Part shown: positions 54,892-62,184 of the stretch, in pieces
Layout: the number at the start of each line of letters is the position of its first letter
How positions within the stretch are numbered: position 1 is the stretch's first letter
Assembly (NCBI GenBank): GCA_041890495.1
Contig: CP169086.1
Span: 1,736,001 to 1,800,000, forward strand
Origin: Escherichia boydii
Lineage (GTDB): Bacteria; Pseudomonadota; Gammaproteobacteria; Enterobacterales; Enterobacteriaceae
DNA length: 64,000 nt
Direction: 5' to 3'
The notes under the pieces: model-generated
Databases searched by the model: none
Told to the model about the DNA's origin: nothing
Seen by the model: the letters and a program-made list of their open reading frames with translations, nothing else
Made by a program: the position numbers and the translations under genes

Positions 54892-55246
54892 TGCTGCCAC
54901 TCCTGAGCGTCAGCGCACTGCCTGCCGTCTGCATGGTTTCGGTGATAATGCCGACCAGTTCAGCGGTGACAGCGCCATCCTTTGAATAACTGATATTGAT
55001 GCCGTTCAGGGCAATACGCGGCTCCCACATCGTCAGGGCGATTACCGCCGCACTCATGCATTGCAGGCGGGTCACTTCGTTTTGTGGCTCATCCAGCAGG
55101 TCTGGGATCATGCTACCGTAATCCCGGCGCATCACCCGACTTGCCAGAGGCGTGGTCAGTATGTCGCGTACTGAATTCCACAGTTGTTCGGTATCGGTAA
55201 GCTGGCCCGTGCCGTCCGGATTCATCCCGATATAGCGGACTGTCAT
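54878..55246 (-). CDS. Baseplate protein gpW
   Basis: A 122-residue gp25-like lysozyme-fold baseplate wedge protein; LTTPLASRVMRRDYGSMIPD and MWEPRIALNGI match P2 W. It overlaps both neighbours (V and J) by a few bases. Confidence 0.94.
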   Translation of the reverse strand: MTVRYIGMNPDGTGQLTDTEQLWNSVRDILTTPLASRVMRRDYGSMIPDLLDEPQNEVTRLQCMSAAVIALTMWEPRIALNGINISYSKDGAVTAELVGIITETMQTAGSALTLRSGSNGNS

Positions 55247-55824
55247 TTTGGCCCCCCTGTGTTGCTGCTGCCACCCTGCACACCGCCATGCACGTGCGAA
55301 TGAACCGTCACCCCGTTAGACGAAAGCGATCCGCCAGAATGGGTAACATTGCCCTTCATCGTGCCGCCCTCCGACAGTTCGAACGTCCGCGCTTTCAGAT
55401 GGTCGGTGCATTCTACAATCGGTGTTTCAAGCGTCACGCTGGCAGAGGCTTTGATATGTGCTGTCTTCATGCCCTGCGCTTCCAGCGCGCTGGCTTCTGC
55501 GTCATAGCGGAAAGAGGCACCGTCTGGCGCTGTCAGCACAATCTCTTTCAGGCTGCTGCCCGGCGCAGGGTGGTCACTGCTGTAGAGACTGCCGATAATG
55601 ACCGCCGTTTCAGGGTTGCCACCGATACAGCCCAGCCAGACCTGTTCACCCACGGAAGGCGGCACCCAGATACTGAATGCCCCGGCGCGCGTGGTGTTCC
55701 AGCGCAGCCAGTCGGTCTGAAGCTCGCCGCTTTGCACGCGCACGCGCCAGCTCTCTTCATCAACGGCAATAACGACGCCGACGCGGAGGATATTTTCCAG
55801 CAGGCGGATCAGTTCAGCACTCAT
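55243..55824 (-). CDS. Baseplate spike protein gpV
   Basis: Membrane-piercing spike of 193 residues: an N-terminal OB-like part (RVGVVIAVDEESWRVRVQSG, WVPPSVGEQVWLG), then a beta-helix, and a histidine-rich tip VHSHVHGG that could bind the metal at the apex, as in P2 V. First gene of the V-W-J-I-H-tfa set. Confidence 0.94.
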   Translation of the reverse strand: MSAELIRLLENILRVGVVIAVDEESWRVRVQSGELQTDWLRWNTTRAGAFSIWVPPSVGEQVWLGCIGGNPETAVIIGSLYSSDHPAPGSSLKEIVLTAPDGASFRYDAEASALEAQGMKTAHIKASASVTLETPIVECTDHLKARTFELSEGGTMKGNVTHSGGSLSSNGVTVHSHVHGGVQGGSSNTGGPK

Positions 55825-56459
55825 CGTGCGGCACTCCCCAGGCTGTTAACCACCTGCTCCGTAATCATCCGCTCATCGCCAGCGGTAAAGCCCAGCAGCT
55901 CACGCACCGGATATTTAGCAAAGGCACCCGGCCCGACCTGGTCGCGCTGGCCGTACTGGTGTACACGCGCAATGCGCGCGGCCACGCCGTCATAACCCAC
56001 AGAAGTACCGCTAGCATCAGCGCGCATTTTGAGAAAGCGATAACTGCGCAACCGCTGAAACATCGGCACCTTCTTTGCCGTGCTGCGGCGCACTGAGCGC
56101 GTATTGATCTCGATGTAACGCTCAATATCGCTGCGGTAAAACGTGCGGATATCGTTGCGATCTTCGTCAAAGCCGGTGATGGTGCGCCCGTATTTCCCCC
56201 GGCCACCGTGCCAGTTTTTGAGGCGGCGGATCTCGCCCTGCCAGACAAACACGATGCCCTGTTGAGAACGCAGCACCCGGCGACGGCGGGCAGGGTATGG
56301 CGAACCTTCCGGGTTTTGCTGCGCTTTGATGCGTTGTTGCTGGCTCTTTCTTAGTGCCTGACCAACCGCGCGAGCGGTGCGAACACGTCCGGCCTGCGAG
56401 GTGCCCGCCAGTATGTCGCTGAAGACCTGATCCAGCTCACGGAAGAGATCGTTACTCAT
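55821..56459 (-). CDS. Tail completion protein gpS (virion morphogenesis)
   Basis: 212 residues, start MSNDLFRELDQVFSDILAG, with SQQQRIKAQQNPEGSPYPAR and GRVHQYG-like ARVHQYGQRD as in P2 S. Highly basic middle. It overlaps V and R starts and stops by a few bases. Confidence 0.92.
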   Translation of the reverse strand: MSNDLFRELDQVFSDILAGTSQAGRVRTARAVGQALRKSQQQRIKAQQNPEGSPYPARRRRVLRSQQGIVFVWQGEIRRLKNWHGGRGKYGRTITGFDEDRNDIRTFYRSDIERYIEINTRSVRRSTAKKVPMFQRLRSYRFLKMRADASGTSVGYDGVAARIARVHQYGQRDQVGPGAFAKYPVRELLGFTAGDERMITEQVVNSLGSAAR

Positions 56460-56922
56460 GCGCGTCTGCCTCCCACGTCACGTCCTCAAAGATGACGCTC
56501 CAGTCGCCGTCCGCTGACGGGATGCGCGGTTTAGGTTCCGGTAAATGCTCCGCCCTGGGGATGCCTTTTGCGTCCAGAGTGACCTTTACGCGCTCGTGCA
56601 GCGGCATTTCAAAAAGAATGTCGGCGGTATCGTCGTTGTTGATAAGGGTCGTAAATTTAACGTTCCGGTTCTTCTCCGGGTTCAGCAGCAGATCGGGCTG
56701 GTTGTGCCAGAGCCATGCCATTAACGGCAGCGTGAAATCATCAATATCACCGGCAAAGTTCATTACAAACAGCACCAGGGTATAGCGGTACATAAAAGAT
56801 GGCGTTTCGCCGGTCGTCTCGATATTCCCTTCTTCCACAAAAACGGTGAAGGCTTCAGGATTGGCCCTGCACCATTTGTTAGCGCGGGTCAGGGTCTCGC
56901 GTAGTGAGTCAGCTTTCAGCAT
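56452..56922 (-). CDS. Tail completion protein gpR
   Basis: 156 residues. MLKADSLRETLTRANKWCRA is close to the P2 R start; FMYRYTLVLFVMNFAGDIDD and LMAWLWHNQPDLLLNPEK are characteristic. Overlaps S by eight bases. Confidence 0.92.
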   Translation of the reverse strand: MLKADSLRETLTRANKWCRANPEAFTVFVEEGNIETTGETPSFMYRYTLVLFVMNFAGDIDDFTLPLMAWLWHNQPDLLLNPEKNRNVKFTTLINNDDTADILFEMPLHERVKVTLDAKGIPRAEHLPEPKPRIPSADGDWSVIFEDVTWEADAHE

Positions 56923-56934
56923 GGTGATACCTTC

Positions 56935-57027
56935 TTAACGCCCGAAACGTTCAATCGCGCCCGCAATGATCAGCAGATAAATAAGCGTCCAGTAAGGGTG
57001 AGCGCTCAGGTAGTCGAATAAAGTCAT
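56935..57027 (-). CDS. 30-residue single-span membrane peptide in the lysis region
   Basis: MTLFDYLSAHPYWTLIYLLI followed by IAGAIERFGR. The ATG at 57025-57027 overlaps the Rz1 stop as ATGA, so it is translationally coupled. A clear hydrophobic span at about residues 13-24 ends in a basic R-F-G-R tail. I do not know its role; it may be a small lysis accessory. It is too short for usual ORF calling but both the overlap and composition support it. Confidence 0.7.
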   Translation of the reverse strand: MTLFDYLSAHPYWTLIYLLIIAGAIERFGR

Positions 57028-57323
57028 GGTGTTGCCCTCGCGTGGTCAGTCAGTCTTTTCAGGCGCCGCAGATCGAGATCGGCTATCGCCGCCTTATCGG
57101 CGTTGCAGGTATCCAGCGCATCGCGCAGGCGATCACTCCAGATGGCTATCGCGCCCCACGTTACCGGGGCGGTCAGTTCCGGCGCTGGCGTTGCTGCTGT
57201 CAGGCTTTCCGGCACCGGTTCGTGCACGATTTTCATTTGCGGCTGCGGCGGTACGGTGTTGCAGGCTGTTACTGACAGAAGCAGGCACAACAGTACTGGC
57301 GCACGTATCGTCTTTGATGGCAT
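57024..57323 (-). CDS. Rz1-like spanin lipoprotein (LysC type)
   Basis: 99 residues starting MPSKTIRAPVLLCLLLSVTAC. The lipobox VTAC gives lipid-attached Cys21, then a proline-rich part (NTVPPQPQMKIVHEPVPES). The first 190 bases lie inside the Rz gene in another frame, the normal nested spanin layout. Upstream codons to 57392 are open but lack the signal. Confidence 0.88.
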   Translation of the reverse strand: MPSKTIRAPVLLCLLLSVTACNTVPPQPQMKIVHEPVPESLTAATPAPELTAPVTWGAIAIWSDRLRDALDTCNADKAAIADLDLRRLKRLTDHARATP

Positions 57324-57570
57324 CGCGCATATATTCACGTCGCTTTTCTCCCTCGGCGTTTCTTTGCTGTTCGGTTGCCCGCAGCTGTGCAAGAACTTCG
57401 CGGGCGTCAGCAGTCAGCGCACGCAGCTCGCCCAGCACCTCACCATTGCTCTTCACCTCGCGGGAAAGCTCCTCGTTACGGACGGAGTCTTTACCGCGTT
57501 GATGCGTCTGCCAAAGCAGGCCACCAGAGGTCAGCGCCAGTAACGCACATAAGATGGCTGTAATCTTCAC
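57133..57570 (-). CDS. Rz-like i-spanin (LysB type)
   Basis: 145 residues. An N-terminal membrane span (MKITAILCALLALTSGGLLW) is followed by a periplasmic coiled-coil (EELSREVKSNGEVLGELRAL to QRNAEGEKRREYMRDAI). With the nested Rz1 it would bridge inner and outer membranes for the last step of lysis. It overlaps the endolysin stop by four bases. Confidence 0.88.
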   Translation of the reverse strand: MKITAILCALLALTSGGLLWQTHQRGKDSVRNEELSREVKSNGEVLGELRALTADAREVLAQLRATEQQRNAEGEKRREYMRDAIKDDTCASTVVPASVSNSLQHRTAAAANENRARTGAGKPDSSNASAGTDRPGNVGRDSHLE

Positions 57571-58112
57571 TTTCCAGACTCCACGTCACGCAGGCACCAC
57601 GCCTTAAAATCCGTTCTCCGGTTAACCAGCCCCTGGCTGCGTTTACCGCCGCTGTTTACAAAGTCCGTCAGCCGATTACACATCGCCTGCCATTCATGCG
57701 CCTGCGCCTTCTTCCAGATGGTCGTGCGCTGCTTTCGCTTCTGGCCGTCCGTGAACCACATCAGTCCAGTACACCCCACATTAAGACCGGCATCCGTCAT
57801 GGCCTCAAAGGCAGACTGCGGCATATGCGCACCTTCAAAATTCTGGTTAATGCAGTTTTCAGCGTGCCGCATATCGTTAATCCAGCGACCGGCGATCTCG
57901 CTGTCGCTGTACTCACGCTTTTCAACACGTCCCGTCGAACCAATTCCAACCGTCAGCACGCCAGCAGTGCAGTAGTAGGGCGTATTCCGGCAGTCTTCCC
58001 AGCCAGCAATCTTTTGCTGGCCTTCAGGCGTGGTGCGCAACGCGCCAGGACTCAGCGTTATACCCAGCGCAACAATGGCCGCAATGGAGCATTTTTTAAT
58101 AAGCTGTTTCAT
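57567..58112 (-). CDS. SAR endolysin, GH24 lysozyme
   Basis: 181 residues with an N-terminal uncleaved signal-anchor-release stretch (KKCSIAAIVALGITLSPGAL). The GH24 triad appears as Glu39-x8-Cys48-x5-Thr54 in GWEDCRNTPYYCTAGVLTVG: cysteine replaces the aspartate of T4 lysozyme, as described for the P1 Lyz type. Extra cysteines (8, 41) suggest disulfide caging. The ATG at 58112 is my choice; one at 58124 is possible. Overlaps the holin stop. Confidence 0.88.
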   Translation of the reverse strand: MKQLIKKCSIAAIVALGITLSPGALRTTPEGQQKIAGWEDCRNTPYYCTAGVLTVGIGSTGRVEKREYSDSEIAGRWINDMRHAENCINQNFEGAHMPQSAFEAMTDAGLNVGCTGLMWFTDGQKRKQRTTIWKKAQAHEWQAMCNRLTDFVNSGGKRSQGLVNRRTDFKAWCLRDVESGK

Positions 58113-58398
58113 CTTCCGGCTCATTCTGTTGCAGAAGATCAAGCGCCCGGCGCTCTGACTCACTCATCTGTCTGTGTTCTGCCTGCTCAAGGATCTGGTT
58201 AATCAGTTCGTTGCGACGCTTCTGCCCCCGTTCGATGCGGGCGCGATAGAGCCATCCACGGGCACCAAAAACCATCCCGACGAGAAGACCGGCCAGCGCA
58301 ATCTTTTCGCTTAGTGTCATGACGCCGATACTCGTGACCATCGCTGACATCGTGAATGTCAGCCAGTCATTCAGGCGCTGAAAAAAACTTAATCCCAT
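58096..58398 (-). CDS. Phage holin
   Basis: 100 residues. Two likely spans, around residues 14-30 (FTMSAMVTSIGVMTLS) and 31-47 (IALAGLLVGMVFGARGW), then a charged C-terminal tail (RRNELINQILEQAEHRQMSE), matching the small class II holins beside P2-type endolysins. It opens the inner membrane for lysis. Overlaps X by ten bases. Confidence 0.85.
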   Translation of the reverse strand: MGLSFFQRLNDWLTFTMSAMVTSIGVMTLSEKIALAGLLVGMVFGARGWLYRARIERGQKRRNELINQILEQAEHRQMSESERRALDLLQQNEPEDETAY

Positions 58399-58589
58399 AG
58401 CTGCACCATCTCCTGTGTCGCTTTACGCGCGATTTCCGGCAGTTCAATCTCCTGACCGGCATCAAGAAAAACCTGCTGGCTCAGTCCGGGATTGGCAGAT
58501 AACACTTTTTCGGTCACGCCCTGCGTGGTGCCGTAGTGACGCCAGCAAAGCAAATCCACCGTATCCCCCTGCAATGCCTTTACTTTCAT
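58389..58589 (-). CDS. Tail protein gpX
   Basis: A 66-residue LysM-like protein: MKVKALQGDTVDLLCWRHYG and VLSANPGL match P2 X. The ATG at 58589 is behind GGAG; a TTG two codons earlier is unlikely. Its first base overlaps the stop of L. Confidence 0.9.
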   Translation of the reverse strand: MKVKALQGDTVDLLCWRHYGTTQGVTEKVLSANPGLSQQVFLDAGQEIELPEIARKATQEMVQLWD

Positions 58590-59113
58590 CAGCAAAGCTC
58601 CGCATAGAGTCGCGGCGTGTCGCGAATGTCAGCAATACTCCAGCGAGCATCCCGCCAGAGATCATCCCGTTGCAGGTCAAGCGCGGCGGCGTCTTTGTCG
58701 CCTTTCGCCGTGGTATCAACGTCGCGATAGCCTTCAAGTACCAGCGCCCTGGCAATCGAATAAACCGCACGCCGGAAGCGGTACACCTTCACGTTTTCAC
58801 CGTTGATAACCAGCTTTTCCGTATCACCTGACGGAAGGGCTGAAGGCACATCTTCCAGCGTGTGAAAACCTGCTTTGACCTGACCGGCACGCCAGTCAAG
58901 CAACTGCGCGGTGACATGGGCTACCGCTTCCGTGGTGACGTGCATCAGCCTGGACGTAGTGATACCGCCAGTGATACGCGCGGCCAGACGGAGATCGGCC
59001 AGTTTAATCACCGGCCAGAAGTCCCCGGCGCTGACGGTGGTATCACCATCATCAACATCGGGCGTATCGCTGTCGGCAGGCAAAACGCGCTTATTTGCCA
59101 CAAGGCTGCTCAT
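58589..59113 (-). CDS. Head completion protein gpL
   Basis: 174 residues of the P2 L type, stabilising the packaged head; FWPVIKLADLRLAARITGGI and VYRFRRAVYSIARALVLEGYR are typical. The ATG at 59113 is behind GGGAGATAAGCGC. Confidence 0.9.
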   Translation of the reverse strand: MSSLVANKRVLPADSDTPDVDDGDTTVSAGDFWPVIKLADLRLAARITGGITTSRLMHVTTEAVAHVTAQLLDWRAGQVKAGFHTLEDVPSALPSGDTEKLVINGENVKVYRFRRAVYSIARALVLEGYRDVDTTAKGDKDAAALDLQRDDLWRDARWSIADIRDTPRLYAELC

Positions 59114-59211
59114 GCGCTTATCTCCCATAAATCAGGCGGTGGGCGGGTGGTTAAAAGACCGTATACGGGCAGATATCCACCCGCGCCGCCTGTCGGACGG
59201 GGCCGAAGTCG

Positions 59212-60069
59212 TTAATTCTTTTTCTGGCTGGCAGGTTTGCGCTTGGTCGCTTTGCCTGTCGCCGTCTTAGTCGTGGTTTTGCGCGTCGGCGCTTTACCTG
59301 CTGCGCTGGCGGTAGTGCTCTTTTCCGGAACAGGTTCTGCAGCACCGTCAGTTTTGTCGGTGCTGGCCGCGTCGCCTTCACCCGTGCCGCCGTCCGCAGA
59401 CAGCTTCTTAACTTCACGGGCCAGCGTGGCAATCTCTTTTTTTACCCCGGCGTTGGGGTTGCGCGTCAGCGCTTCACGGAACAGCGCCAGCGCTTCCGCT
59501 TTGGTCGTGATATCAGTCGCACCACGGCGGGCAAGCGCACGGGCCTTGCACAACTTGGCGCGCACCACATCCGGCATATCACTGTCGGCGACAATTCCCG
59601 CCACTTCGTCAAGCACTGCGATACCGGACGACAAATCAGCGTCGGCATCAGCAGCCGCGAGCGTCAACAGTGGCTTGCTCATTTCTTCGGTCAGGAATGT
59701 TGCTGCCGTGCGGTTGAAGTTATCCGGCAGCGTCAGCCCGTGGCGCACCACATAGCGCCCCAGCCTCAACGCAAGCGCATAATCACGGCAGTCAATCGCC
59801 CAGACCATCAGCCGGGTAATGACTTCATCCTGTCGCCCGTTGTCGCCGTCGAGCGTGCCTTCAATCCATCCCTCATATTCAGGCAGCATGGATTTTTTCA
59901 TTTCGGCTTTGGTTTCTTCGGACTGCACGCCGCTGAGGCGGGACAAGTCCATACGCAGGCGATGCAGAATTTGCTCATGCGCGGTGCGCTGGATATCGGA
60001 TTCTTCATCCGCCTGGCCCCGGCGCTCTGCCATGACCTTCTGAAAATGTTTTTGTGCCGGTGTTAACAT
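59212..60069 (-). CDS. Terminase small subunit gpM
   Basis: 285 residues that recognise cos DNA. The core LPEYEGWIEGTLDGDNGRQD, VITRLMVWAIDCRDYALALRL and ALCKARALARRG-like LCKARALARRGATD match P2 M. The last 75 residues are a low-complexity tail rich in Ala, Thr and Lys (ASAAGKAPTRKTTTKTATGK), longer than I recall for P2 M. The ATG at 60069 is behind GGGGAG. Confidence 0.9.
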   Translation of the reverse strand: MLTPAQKHFQKVMAERRGQADEESDIQRTAHEQILHRLRMDLSRLSGVQSEETKAEMKKSMLPEYEGWIEGTLDGDNGRQDEVITRLMVWAIDCRDYALALRLGRYVVRHGLTLPDNFNRTAATFLTEEMSKPLLTLAAADADADLSSGIAVLDEVAGIVADSDMPDVVRAKLCKARALARRGATDITTKAEALALFREALTRNPNAGVKKEIATLAREVKKLSADGGTGEGDAASTDKTDGAAEPVPEKSTTASAAGKAPTRKTTTKTATGKATKRKPASQKKN

Positions 60070-60115
60070 CGTCACTTCTCCCCGTCATGGCGGGGGAATC
60101 CCCCCGCCGCGTCTG

Positions 60116-61165
60116 TCACTCGCCAGCCTGTTCGGCCTGGGCGAACTGAATGCCGTCAATGAACGCAACATTGCCGTAGTCTTCAATGACGAAGTCATCG
60201 TTTGAAGACTGATACGTTGCGACACGGTTGTATTCCGGCTCTTCTTTGATCGTCCGGCGCAGACCGCCGCGCTGGTAGTACACCGACAGGTTTTTGAATG
60301 GGGTGATCAGCACGCCATTCACCGGGAAGTAAGGCGCGATAAAGGTCGGCATGTTGCCTACGCGCTCCTGTGCGACAATCAGCTGACCGGCCAGCATTTC
60401 GGTATTTGGGTTGGTCTGGCTTAAAGCGTTGATGGCCGAGAAATTGCTGCTCGTCAGCAGGTCGCCCGCCAGAATCACCACGTTATCCGGGTTACGTTTG
60501 TGCCATTCATCCATCAGGCTGTTTTTGGCGTCGTACACCGCAGCGCCAATGTTGCCGTAGGTGCCTTTTGCGACAATCTTGTTATCTTCATCGCGCGAGG
60601 TGATCGTCACATTGGAAATGACGCGGTGCGGCGCTTCCTGGCGGATTTTTTCCAGCCAGCCAATACCACAATCCTGCAACAGCGGGTTAGCGGCACGGTC
60701 AGACGGGTCGCTGTACTTCACGCCGTTAAAGCCAATCATGATGCGGTCAAGCGACATCTGGCGGGCCATTGCCTTACTGATCAACGGCTGGAACTCCGGC
60801 ATGTGCGCCCACGCATCAAGCTGTTCATAGCTGATGCCGTAGTCATAGTTGACCTTGCGACACATGTAGTCGAACGGCTCCATTGAATGATTTGAGCCAG
60901 GGTTGCGACGATTGTTAACACTGTTGTTTACGCCAGCCATCGGGCCTTTACTGCCGATCAGGACTTTCTGGCCGATCTGCTGGTTGACGCCAAACACGTT
61001 AATTTTGCTCAGGAAGGAATCATTCTCCTGTGCGGCCTGCTCCAGGCGCTGCTGACGCGTCGGATCTACAGCGAATTTTGCAGCAATAGCGGCGGTGGAA
61101 ACGCCGTTGAGCTGTGCCTGCCGGGCGATGTACTGATCAAATAGCTGGCGGGTATTGTTATCCAT
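60116..61165 (-). CDS. Major capsid protein gpN
   Basis: 349 residues, HK97-type P2 capsid protein. MDNNTRQLFDQYIARQAQLN, the F-x-V-N-Q-Q-I-G motif NVFGVNQQIGQKVLIG, and the capsid core YDYGISYEQLDAWAHMPEF match. The N-terminal part is normally trimmed by the O protease. It lies between O and M on the minus strand. Confidence 0.95.
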   Translation of the reverse strand: MDNNTRQLFDQYIARQAQLNGVSTAAIAAKFAVDPTRQQRLEQAAQENDSFLSKINVFGVNQQIGQKVLIGSKGPMAGVNNSVNNRRNPGSNHSMEPFDYMCRKVNYDYGISYEQLDAWAHMPEFQPLISKAMARQMSLDRIMIGFNGVKYSDPSDRAANPLLQDCGIGWLEKIRQEAPHRVISNVTITSRDEDNKIVAKGTYGNIGAAVYDAKNSLMDEWHKRNPDNVVILAGDLLTSSNFSAINALSQTNPNTEMLAGQLIVAQERVGNMPTFIAPYFPVNGVLITPFKNLSVYYQRGGLRRTIKEEPEYNRVATYQSSNDDFVIEDYGNVAFIDGIQFAQAEQAGE

Positions 61166-61188
61166 GTTCTCTGCTCTCTTTGTGAATA

Positions 61189-62025
61189 TCAGTAATCAGC
61201 CAGTTGCGCGTTAGCGCCACCGCTAGCGTGTTCCCGCTGGCTGAAATTGGCGTCTGTGCTTCCCAGCTTGCTGGTCAGCGCGGCAAGATCGGAGGTCAGC
61301 TTCTGGATGGCGATCTTGTCCTGTTGGCGCTCCTGCTCGGCTGCACTGAACTGCTCACCAAGATCAACCTGAGACTGTGCCACGGCCTCAACGGCCTGAT
61401 GTACCTGACTGAAGCGCTGATCGTCGGTTTTCTGGCCTTTTCCGAGGATGCCCATTACGCGGGAGAACCACTCCTTCCCGGAGTCGTTGCGGCTCTGGTT
61501 TTCCTGTACCAGTTCGGCCTCAAATGACGGGGTGAACATGGTGACTACCGCATCTTGCGAACTGAAGCGCATAATCTCCGCGCGTTTTTCGGCGGTGAAC
61601 TTCAGTTTGTCAGTACCCAAACTTGCCGGGGTGTCGGTCATTGCCAGCCCCATGAGGTAGGGGCCTTTCGTCAGCGGGAAGTTGGGGTGCATTTCGATAC
61701 TGGAGTAGACCTTTTTGCCATCAGCAATCAGGTCCTTCATGCGCTGGGTAGGGTCAATCTCTGCGAAAAGGTGAGCCTCTCCAGCCAGTGGGCCTTCGTT
61801 GATATCTTCGACGGACAAGGCCGCAACATCCCCCATCGCGCTGAATACACTGTCAGGGAACGGTGAGAGATAGTGCTCAATATTGACGCGGGCACCATAG
61901 ACAGACGGGTCGTACGCTGCCGCCATTTCGTGAAGATGGGCGCGGGTGACATTGCGACCATCGATAGTTGTGCCGGACGTCATCACCTTGAATTTCTTAC
62001 GGGCTGGTTTAGCTGCGCTAGCCAT
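61189..62025 (-). CDS. Capsid scaffold and maturation protease gpO
   Basis: 278 residues. The serine protease half has VYSSIEMHPNF with the catalytic serine and NIEHYLSPFPDSV with the histidine, and a C-terminal helical scaffold (QVHQAVEAVAQSQVDLGEQF) follows. The ATG at 62025 behind AGGA gives MASAAKPARKKFKV, aligned with P2 O; an ATG at 62061 is also open. First gene of the O-N-M-L-X operon. Confidence 0.92.
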   Translation of the reverse strand: MASAAKPARKKFKVMTSGTTIDGRNVTRAHLHEMAAAYDPSVYGARVNIEHYLSPFPDSVFSAMGDVAALSVEDINEGPLAGEAHLFAEIDPTQRMKDLIADGKKVYSSIEMHPNFPLTKGPYLMGLAMTDTPASLGTDKLKFTAEKRAEIMRFSSQDAVVTMFTPSFEAELVQENQSRNDSGKEWFSRVMGILGKGQKTDDQRFSQVHQAVEAVAQSQVDLGEQFSAAEQERQQDKIAIQKLTSDLAALTSKLGSTDANFSQREHASGGANAQLADY

Positions 62026-62100
62026 GTCGATAATCCTGTTGAGTGGTTTCTGTACGGCCATGATGGCAGAGCGTAACTTGCTGTCTCAACGAGGTTTTGT

Positions 62101-62118
62101 TGTCGGAGGAGGGCCAGA
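62101..62118. promoter_or_regulatory. Putative Ogr-type late promoter box between O and P
   Basis: TGT-cggaggagggcc-AGA, in the same setting (GTTTTGTTGTCG...GGCCAGACC) as 45918-45935. It lies 66 bases before P and 76 before O, in position to serve both divergent operons as in P2. A possible -10 (TAATCT) is at 62154-62159 for P. Confidence 0.65.
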
Positions 62119-62184
62119 CCATAAAGGGGGCGATAGCGGGATCGCGCGCGGGGTAATCTTCACTCCATAAACGGTGGAGGGCAG

